A stretch of DNA of 5,391 nt from an uncultured Rhodospirillales bacterium (GTDB lineage: Bacteria; Pseudomonadota; Alphaproteobacteria; Rhodospirillales; Defluviicoccaceae), in the NCBI GenBank assembly GCA_937127205.1, contig CAKZLS010000326.1, positions 1 to 5,391 on the forward strand, written 5' to 3'. Below, piece by piece: positions 1 through 4,933 of this stretch; position 1 is the first letter of the stretch, and each line of letters starts with the position of its first letter. Below the pieces are notes generated by a model that ran no database searches, was not told the origin of the DNA, and was given only the letters and a program-made list of their open reading frames with translations. The translations under genes and the position numbers were made by a program.

Positions 1-444
1 TCCGATGCGCATCACATTAGCGCGCCCGACCCGAGCGGTATTGGCGCCGAAAACTCGGTGCGCCAGGCGCTCGAGCACGCGGGATTGGCGCCAGAGGACA
101 TAGGATACGTCAACCTGCATGGAACCGCGACGCGCCTCAACGACGCCATGGAAGCGAATATGATCGACCGCGTTTTCGGCCGTAGGCTGCCGTGCGGGTC
201 CACCAAGGCGATGACCGGCCATATGCTGGGCGCGGCCGGGTGCTGCGAGACGGGGTTCGTCGCCCTTGCGCTGCTGCAAGGCGGCGCCTTGCCCCCCCAT
301 CTCTGGGATGGAGAGCGCGACCCAGACCTCGCGCCCATCGAGCTGGTTGACGATCTTGGTGGAAAATCGGACACCAGCTATATGATGAGCTGCTCTTATG
401 CCTTTGGCGGCAACAATATCGCGTTGATTGTGGGGCGGGAATGA
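1..444 (+). CDS. apeO: Beta-ketoacyl-ACP synthase, C-terminal part (ApeO-like), 5'-truncated by window
   Basis: This is the C-terminal 147 residues of a FabB/FabF-type condensing enzyme, which joins an extender unit from malonyl-ACP to a growing ACP-bound chain in the cytoplasm. The open frame runs from base 1 without a start, so the true start and the active-site Cys lie outside the window. Visible thiolase-fold landmarks are SDAHHISAPDPSG at the fragment start, HGTAT with the first catalytic His at fragment residue 40, KAMTGH with Lys69 and the second His74, and the C-terminal YAFGGNN loop. It is followed with a 4-nt overlap by a dehydratase, then a ketoreductase and another KS, the order of aryl polyene clusters, where this position is ApeO. 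From published APE work as I recall it, ApeO pairs with a chain-length-factor-like partner (ApeC), not seen here. The KS family is certain; the apeO assignment rests on gene order. Confidence 0.85.
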   Translation, partial: SDAHHISAPDPSGIGAENSVRQALEHAGLAPEDIGYVNLHGTATRLNDAMEANMIDRVFGRRLPCGSTKAMTGHMLGAAGCCETGFVALALLQGGALPPHLWDGERDPDLAPIELVDDLGGKSDTSYMMSCSYAFGGNNIALIVGRE

Positions 445-905
445 CCACGAGCTGCATCCCTCCCATCGAGCGCTTGGTTCCTCACCGCGCCCCGATGCTG
501 TTGATCGACCGGGTCATCGCCACGGCGGACAGCGAAGTGACCGCAGAAGCGCGTACCGAATCCGCATCTGTCTTCGCGATGTCCGGTAAGGGGGTTCCCT
601 CCTATGTAGGGATCGAAATGATGGCCCAGACTGTCTGCGCCTATGACGCTCTTCAGCGCCTCGACGAAGGTCCGACGCCGCTCGTCGGGTTTCTGCTCGG
701 ATGCCGCAAATATTCCGTCCAGCGCCACTATTTGGCGCCGGGAGCCGTTTTCGTCATTACCGCGCGAAAGCTGCTCCAACATGGCGACATGGCTTCATTT
801 TCTTGCCGAATACGCGAAGCCGACGGCATGGACTTCGCAGAAGCGTCCTTGAACGTCTACCGCCCTTCCGACGCCGAGGCGTTCCTGCGGCGGAAAGCTC
901 CATGA
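441..905 (+). CDS. apeP: Hotdog-fold 3-hydroxyacyl-ACP dehydratase (ApeP-like)
   Basis: A 154-residue single-domain hotdog protein, the expected size for FabZ-like and ApeP dehydratases, which remove water from 3-hydroxyacyl-ACP to give the trans-2-enoyl chain. The N-terminal segment VPHRAPMLLIDRV (residues 13-25) matches the FabZ motif around the catalytic His, here His15. The central-helix segment YVGIEMMAQ supplies the acidic partner, Glu59, in the place of the FabZ EAMAQ helix. The usual FabZ GHFPGNPVFPG loop is not recognisable; the region reads FAMSGKGVPSYVG, which fits a divergent APE-type dehydratase rather than housekeeping FabZ. The ATG at 441 overlaps the upstream KS stop (ATGA) and the TGA at 903-905 overlaps the next start. 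APE ApeP is reported to work with a second hotdog protein, ApeI; none lies in this window, so a partner upstream is inferred. Confidence 0.85.
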   Translation: MTTSCIPPIERLVPHRAPMLLIDRVIATADSEVTAEARTESASVFAMSGKGVPSYVGIEMMAQTVCAYDALQRLDEGPTPLVGFLLGCRKYSVQRHYLAPGAVFVITARKLLQHGDMASFSCRIREADGMDFAEASLNVYRPSDAEAFLRRKAP

Positions 906-1645
906 GTGTTTCCAACGGGAAAACCCGGCCCGTTCTTGTAACCGGTGCTAGCAAGGGGATCGGCCGCGCCATCGCACTGCGAATCGCCGGTTGCGGATTT
1001 CCCGTTGCCGTCCATTTCGGCCGGGATCAGGATGGGGCCGACACCGTGGTTGACGAGGTTGCGGCCGCGGGCGGATCTGCGCGCGCCATCGGTTTCGACG
1101 TGGCCGACCGGGATGCCGCCCGCGACGCACTGGAACGCGACATCGCCGATCACGGCGCTTTTTGGGGCGTCGTCGCCAATGCCGGCGTGTCGCGCGACAA
1201 GGCCTTTCCCGCCATCAACGCAGACGACTGGGACCTGGTTTTACGGACAAACTTGGATGGCTTTTACAATGTGATTCACCCGGTGGTGATGCCGATGATT
1301 CGCCGGCGCGACGGCGGGCGCATCGTAACCTTGTCCTCGGTCTCGGGATTGATGGGAACACGCGGGCAGGTGAACTACAGCGCCTCCAAGGCTGGTATCG
1401 TCGGCGCCACCAAGGCGCTCGCCCTGGAACTCGCATCGCGGAGAATAACCGTCAACTGCGTTGCTCCGGGTTTTATTGAAACAGCCATGACCGAAAATCT
1501 GCCCAAGGACGAGTTGGTGAAAGCGATTCCGCTCGGCCGCTCGGGCAAACCGGAGGAAGTGGCCGGGCTCGTCAACTACTTGCTGTCCGATGAAGCCGGC
1601 TATATCACCCGCCAGGTCATTTCCATCAATGGGGGACTGTGCTGA
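902..1645 (+). CDS. apeQ: 3-oxoacyl-ACP reductase, SDR family (ApeQ / FabG-like)
   Basis: A 247-residue classical short-chain dehydrogenase that would reduce 3-oxoacyl-ACP to 3-hydroxyacyl-ACP with NAD(P)H. The Rossmann motif TGASKGIG is at residues 14-21 and the NAG motif is in VVANAGVS. The catalytic tetrad matches FabG spacing: Asn117 (TNLDGFYN), Ser146 (LSSVSG), and Tyr159 and Lys163 in YSASK. The PGFIETAMT segment and the ISINGG ending are typical of FabG. The same frame is open further upstream, but the start is placed at ATG 902. That ATG overlaps the dehydratase stop as ATGA and puts the first beta strand (RPVLVTGAS) at the normal distance from the N-terminus. It sits between DH and KS genes, so it most likely serves the polyene assembly line rather than primary fatty-acid synthesis; that role is inferred from context. 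Confidence 0.9.
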   Translation: MSVSNGKTRPVLVTGASKGIGRAIALRIAGCGFPVAVHFGRDQDGADTVVDEVAAAGGSARAIGFDVADRDAARDALERDIADHGAFWGVVANAGVSRDKAFPAINADDWDLVLRTNLDGFYNVIHPVVMPMIRRRDGGRIVTLSSVSGLMGTRGQVNYSASKAGIVGATKALALELASRRITVNCVAPGFIETAMTENLPKDELVKAIPLGRSGKPEEVAGLVNYLLSDEAGYITRQVISINGGLC

Positions 1646-2868
1646 TGCGCCGCGTCGCCATTACCGGAATGGGCGGGATCACTTCGCTGGGCGGCGACTG
1701 GGGCACCATCCGGCAAAACATGCGCCAGGGGCGCACCGGCATTCGCTACATGACCGAGTGGGACCGGCTGACGGACCTCAACACCCGGCTCGCCGGGCCG
1801 GCGGCGTGGTTCGACAGTACCAAGGTTTATCCGCGAAAGAAGCAGCGGGCGATGGGCCGTGTCTCCGTTCTCTCCGTCCGCTCGGCGGAGCTTGCGCTCG
1901 AAGCCGCCGGGCTGATCGACGACCCGTTCTTGCGTTCGGGGCGCGTCGGTGTGGCCTGCGGCTCGTCCTATGGATCCACAGCGCCAGCGGTAGATTTCGT
2001 CAAATTCATGGAAACCGGAAAGGCCAGCGGGCTCAACGTCACCAGCTACATCCGGATGATGAGCCACACCGCGCCGGTCAACATCGTCGTGTTTTTCGGT
2101 CTGACGGGGCGGGTGGTGACCACCTCGTCGGCCTGCACCTCCGGATCGCAGGGGATCGGTTTCGCTTTCGAGGCCGTCCGCGAGGGTCACGCCGACGCGA
2201 TGATCGCCGGCGGCGCCGAGGAACTCTGCCCAACGATGGCTGCCGTATTCGACACCCTCTATGCCACAAGCCTGCAGAACGATGCACCGGAAACCGCCTC
2301 TCGCCCAATGGACCGGGACCGGGACGGCCTGGTCATCGGCGAGGGCGCGGCCATGCTGGTGGTGGAGGAACTGGAGCATGCCAAGGCCCGTGGCGCTCCC
2401 ATTCTGGCCGAGATCGTCGGGTTCGCCACTAATGCCGACGGCGCCCACATCACCGAACCGCAGTCCGAAACCCAGGCCGCCGTGATGCGAGGCTCACTGC
2501 AACAGGCCGGTCTTACTCCGGACGTGATCGATTTCGTCAGTGGTCACGCCGCGGCCACCAATATTGGCGACGTCTCGGAATCACACGCCACCGCCGAGGT
2601 CTTAGGCAACCGGGTCCCTTTTCATTCCCTGAAAGGGCATTTCGGTCACACTCTGGGCGGCTGCGGCAGTATCGAGGCGTGGCTGGCGGTCGAAATGATG
2701 CGCAAGGATTGGTTCGCGCCCACCGCCAACTTGGTCAACGTGGATCCTCGTTGCGCCGAACTCGATTACATCACCGGCGAGGGCAGGGCCATAACGGCCG
2801 AGCATCTTATGACCAACAACTTCGCCTTCGGCGGCATCAATACGTCGATCATTTTAAAACGCGTTTAG
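1645..2868 (+). CDS. apeR: Beta-ketoacyl-ACP synthase, FabF-type (ApeR-like)
   Basis: A complete 407-residue condensing enzyme, close to the usual FabF length of about 410. It begins MRRVAITGMGGITSLG, the normal KS N-terminus. The nucleophile Cys164 lies in TSSACTSGSQG, the first His is His301, Lys330 precedes His335 in KGHFGHTLGGCG, and the closing loop NNFAFGGIN starts at residue 391. These positions match the Cys163/His303/Lys335/His340 layout of E. coli FabF. The first His motif is unusual: GHAAAT replaces the common HGTxT. KGHFGHTLGGCG also departs from the housekeeping KxMTGH form and resembles what I recall of APE-cluster ketosynthases. The ATG at 1645 overlaps the KR stop by one base (TGATG). 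A GTG at 1639 would add only two residues and is less likely. It is the fourth gene of the coupled set, matching the position of ApeR. Confidence 0.88.
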   Translation: MRRVAITGMGGITSLGGDWGTIRQNMRQGRTGIRYMTEWDRLTDLNTRLAGPAAWFDSTKVYPRKKQRAMGRVSVLSVRSAELALEAAGLIDDPFLRSGRVGVACGSSYGSTAPAVDFVKFMETGKASGLNVTSYIRMMSHTAPVNIVVFFGLTGRVVTTSSACTSGSQGIGFAFEAVREGHADAMIAGGAEELCPTMAAVFDTLYATSLQNDAPETASRPMDRDRDGLVIGEGAAMLVVEELEHAKARGAPILAEIVGFATNADGAHITEPQSETQAAVMRGSLQQAGLTPDVIDFVSGHAAATNIGDVSESHATAEVLGNRVPFHSLKGHFGHTLGGCGSIEAWLAVEMMRKDWFAPTANLVNVDPRCAELDYITGEGRAITAEHLMTNNFAFGGINTSIILKRV

Positions 2869-2888
2869 AAAAGATACGGGTATCCGCG

Positions 2889-2942
2889 CGCGACGAGCAG
2901 CTTCCCTTTTAGCGAAGAAATTGAGAGCTTATTGTCGTCGCG
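2889..2942. repeat. 8-bp inverted repeat in the KS-methyltransferase gap
   Basis: CGCGACGA at 2889-2896 is the exact reverse complement of TCGTCGCG at 2935-2942, with a 38-nt spacer that is richer in A and T than its surroundings. It lies in the 127-nt gap after the KS stop. A second tiny palindrome, GATAC-GG-GTATC, sits at 2873-2884 directly after the stop. Neither is followed by a T-run, so neither looks like an intrinsic terminator. They could shape mRNA structure or stability between the two genes, but arms this short in GC-rich DNA can arise by chance. Confidence 0.3.
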
Positions 2943-2986
2943 GGAACGGTGCGCTCGCCATTCAACGCGTTGGTTGACAATCGGTC

Positions 2987-2993
2987 AGGGGAA
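2987..2993 (+). promoter_or_regulatory. Ribosome binding site of the methyltransferase gene
   Basis: AGGGGAA ends 2 nt before the ATG at 2996 (AGGGGAAACATG), with its purine-rich core about 4-8 nt from the start codon. It supports ATG 2996 as the methyltransferase start and shows that this gene, unlike the four before it, initiates independently rather than by stop/start overlap. No convincing promoter is visible in the 127-nt gap, so transcription may still read through from the upstream operon. Confidence 0.6.
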
Positions 2994-2995
2994 AC

Positions 2996-3715
2996 ATGCC
3001 GGTGACAGATCAATCGATCGGCTCGGGTCAGGACTGGGTTCGCGAATCGGCCTTTGGTGTCTGGTTCCTCAATACCTGGATGTGGACCGGTCATGTTCTT
3101 CGACCGTCGCTGTACCACCTCGAAAATCTCATGGATCCAAAACGCGACCGCTACCCCGCCATTCTCGATGTGGGATGCGGTCACGGTCATTCGCTGCTAC
3201 AGTTGGACCGCCGTTTCCGCCCGGATCGGATCGTCGCCCTCGACGTAGATCCCGACGTCCGCGATCGGGCCGCGCCCCACGCCGTGCGATGCCGAGGCAC
3301 GGTCGAGTTCGTCATCAACAATGCCGCCGCCATGGACATACCCGACGCTTCCATGGATATGGTGTTCTGTCACCAGACCTTTCACCATCTCATGGACCCG
3401 GACGCCGCCGCCCGCGAATTCTTCCGCGTTCTGAAACCCGGTGGCGTGCTGCTGTTCGCGGAGTCTTGCAGGCGCTACATCCACTCGTGGCTGATCCGCC
3501 TGTTATTCCGCCACCCCATGGACGTCCAGAAAACCGACCAGGAATACATCGAGCTGCTGATGGCCGCCGGCTTTCGGATCCACCCCGAGACGGTCTCGAA
3601 ACCGTACCTGTGGTGGAGCCGGCCCGACCTCGGACTGGGCGAAAGGCTCGGGTTTCGTGTCCCCCGCCAGCGCGAAGAAACGCTCCTTTATCTGGCAGCA
3701 TACCGACCGGGCTAG
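2996..3715 (+). CDS. Class I SAM-dependent methyltransferase (UbiE/Methyltransf_11-like)
   Basis: A 239-residue soluble protein with a Rossmann-type methyltransferase core after about 50 N-terminal residues rich in aromatic amino acids. Motif I, DVGCGHG, is at residues 58-64 and forms the SAM-binding loop. The acidic end of the second strand is Asp84 in VALDVDPD. The segment MVFCHQTFHHLMDPD and the following FFRVLKPGGVLLFAE are the usual late core motifs of UbiE/Methyltransf_11 enzymes. No signal peptide or membrane segment is evident. It lies 127 nt after the ApeR-like KS on the same strand and is convergent with the next gene. Aryl polyene clusters often carry a methyltransferase, and E. 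coli-type APEs have a methylated phenol head, so ring or precursor methylation is a reasonable inference. The substrate cannot be read from the sequence; a small-molecule or quinone-type substrate is also possible. Confidence 0.85.
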   Translation: MPVTDQSIGSGQDWVRESAFGVWFLNTWMWTGHVLRPSLYHLENLMDPKRDRYPAILDVGCGHGHSLLQLDRRFRPDRIVALDVDPDVRDRAAPHAVRCRGTVEFVINNAAAMDIPDASMDMVFCHQTFHHLMDPDAAAREFFRVLKPGGVLLFAESCRRYIHSWLIRLLFRHPMDVQKTDQEYIELLMAAGFRIHPETVSKPYLWWSRPDLGLGERLGFRVPRQREETLLYLAAYRPG

Positions 3716-3737
3716 GAGGTGCTTTTGGCGTCATTCT

Positions 3738-4673
3738 TCAACCGATCTCTACGCTCTCCACCGCCTCCTTTATGATCTCGGCGCTGCGCTTCAACGCCGC
3801 TGCTTCCGCTGCGTCGAGGTCTGGGAACAGATCGGTGGTCACGCCTTCGCGTCCGACCACGCGCGGAATAGAGAGGGCCACGTCTTTCACGCCTTCCACC
3901 TCGGGTGTCACGATCGACACAGTCATCACAGCGCGCTCGTTGGAAAGGATGGCTTCCGCGAGGTTCGCGAGGCCAGCGCCAATGCCAAAGTAGGTAGCGC
4001 CTTTTCCGTCGATGATCGTGTAGGCGGCACGGCGGACGCGAGTGTCGATGTCATCACGCACGGATTGGGTGATGGCGGCACTCATTTGCGCCGCGAACGA
4101 CGTGATCGGAATGTTGCCAGCCATCGCAGACGACCATACCAGAACCTCGCTGTCACCATGCTCGCCGAGGACGTAGGCATGGACCGAATGCGGCGCGATA
4201 CCGAGATGGCCACCGAGAAGAGCACGGAAGCGGGCGGTGTCGAGGATGGTGCCCGACCCGATCACGCGCCTCGGCGACAACCCCGAAATTCGGGTCGCGA
4301 CTTGGGTCATGATGTCTACCGGGTTGGTGGCGATCACCAGAATTGCGTCAGCTGCCTTCTTCAGTACGTGCGGAATGATGTCGCCGAACACAGCGGCGTT
4401 GCGACTCAATAGCTGAATTCGGGTCTCGCCGGGCTTCTGACCGACCCCGGCCGCGATAATCACGAGTGCCGCGTTTTCAAGGTCGCAGTAGTCACCGGCG
4501 CGGACCACAATGGGATGGGCGAATGGAGTAGCGTGTACAATATCCTCCGCTTGGGCCACGGCCGCTTTTTCATCGAGATCGACGATAACGATCTCGCTGC
4601 CGACTCCCTGCATGACCATGGCGTATGCGGCGGTCGCGCCGACGTATCCGGCGCCGATGATTCCGATTTTCAA
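3738..4673 (-). CDS. ldh: L-lactate dehydrogenase (NAD-dependent, LDH/MDH superfamily)
   Basis: A 311-residue enzyme interconverting pyruvate and L-lactate with NADH/NAD in the cytoplasm. The N-terminal NAD fold carries GAGYVG (7-12), with Asp32 ending the second strand (VDLD), which favours NAD over NADP. The loop GQKPGETR has Gln79, equivalent to LDH Gln102; malate dehydrogenases have Arg there. Catalytic and substrate residues follow: Arg85 (109), Asn117 (140) in ATNPVD, Asp145 (168), Arg148 (171) and His172 (195) in GEHGDSE, with classical LDH numbers in brackets. Arg150 and His165 correspond to the Arg173/His188 pair of FBP-activated LDHs. The frame is open upstream, but the protein homology starts at the TTG at 4673-4671 (LKIGIIGAGYVG), preceded by AAAGGAGG at 5 nt. 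It converges on the methyltransferase with a 22-nt gap and has no obvious link to polyene synthesis. Confidence 0.93.
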   Translation of the reverse strand: MKIGIIGAGYVGATAAYAMVMQGVGSEIVIVDLDEKAAVAQAEDIVHATPFAHPIVVRAGDYCDLENAALVIIAAGVGQKPGETRIQLLSRNAAVFGDIIPHVLKKAADAILVIATNPVDIMTQVATRISGLSPRRVIGSGTILDTARFRALLGGHLGIAPHSVHAYVLGEHGDSEVLVWSSAMAGNIPITSFAAQMSAAITQSVRDDIDTRVRRAAYTIIDGKGATYFGIGAGLANLAEAILSNERAVMTVSIVTPEVEGVKDVALSIPRVVGREGVTTDLFPDLDAAEAAALKRSAEIIKEAVESVEIG

Positions 4674-4678
4674 GCAAG

Positions 4679-4686
4679 CCTCCTTT
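4679..4686 (-). promoter_or_regulatory. Strong Shine-Dalgarno that fixes the TTG start of ldh
   Basis: On the minus strand AAAGGAGG is followed by five bases (CTTGC) and then the in-frame TTG at 4673-4671. The match to the anti-SD sequence is essentially complete and the spacing is ideal. It decides in favour of TTG over the more distant upstream in-frame starts, which would add a low-complexity N-terminal tail unlike any LDH. Confidence 0.85.
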
Positions 4687-4866
4687 GGACCGCAATGTTC
4701 CCCGTTGCTATGCCCGACATGGGCGCCAAGACTACCAGGATCAAGCGCGGTTTCGGCGCTTTGCCCGCGATCGCAGAACACGCTCAAAGGGGGGGCAATA
4801 CCCCGTCTCAGGTTCTAATGACCCGATTGCAAGGATCACTTGAGAGGCCGCACCGGAAGCTCCGCC

Positions 4867-4904
4867 GTCGGCAATCCAAGTGATCGATCGTTTGGATTGC
4901 CGAC
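4867..4904. repeat. 38-bp near-perfect palindrome upstream of ldh
   Basis: GTCGGCAATCCAA (4867-4879) and TTGGATTGCCGAC (4892-4904) are exact reverse complements. The 12-nt centre contains GATCGATC (4882-4889), a palindrome on the same axis. Overall 17 of 19 base pairs are symmetric; only 4880/4891 and 4881/4890 break the dyad. It lies 194 bp upstream of the ldh start and 30 bp beyond the transporter stop, both genes reading leftward. No T-run follows on either strand, which argues against a plain intrinsic terminator. A large operator for a dimeric regulator or a structured RNA element are the main alternatives. The rest of the 260-nt gap (4674-4933) shows the Shine-Dalgarno, a run of seven G (4789-4795), and no promoter I would defend. 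Confidence 0.75.
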
Positions 4905-4933
4905 TCCAAATGAGTTGCGAATCAGGTATCGAT

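Noticed and set aside
292..298. Seven-C tract in the partial KS gene as a possible phase-variation site
   Set aside because: It encodes ordinary KS residues (LPPHL) with intact motifs downstream. A tract this short is expected in GC-rich DNA and nothing else suggests switching.
701..901. N-terminal extension of the ketoreductase (67 extra residues in frame)
   Set aside because: It lies wholly over the dehydratase gene, is Arg-rich without SDR homology, and the ATG at 902 gives both the ATGA overlap and a normal FabG N-terminus.
1600..2448. Long minus-strand open frame opposite the KR end and complete KS
   Set aside because: Its translation is rich in Arg, Gly, Ala and His with no recognisable domain, and it overlaps genes with full catalytic motifs. 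It is a GC-driven shadow frame.
2974..2979. Perfect TTGACA, a possible -35 box before the methyltransferase
   Set aside because: It is only 16 nt upstream of the ATG, so a -10 element at normal spacing would fall inside the coding sequence. No TATAAT-like box is found there.
2932..3993. Long plus-strand frame spanning the methyltransferase and ldh 3' end
   Set aside because: Arg/Pro/Ser-rich low-information translation crosses two genes with clear motifs in other frames and strand. It is a shadow frame.
3738..4673. Malate dehydrogenase as the identity of the dehydrogenase
   Set aside because: The specificity loop has Gln (GQKPGETR) where malate dehydrogenases carry Arg, and ARFR/VHAY match bacterial L-LDH.
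4674..4787. Upstream extension of ldh by 38 residues to the first in-frame start
   Set aside because: The extra sequence resembles no LDH N-terminus, and the TTG at 4673 has an ideal Shine-Dalgarno at 5 nt with the Rossmann strand beginning immediately after.
4789..4795. Seven-G run in the ldh upstream region as a possible switch or quadruplex
   Set aside because: It is a single isolated run without the three further G-tracts a quadruplex needs, and it is not placed at a recognisable promoter spacer.
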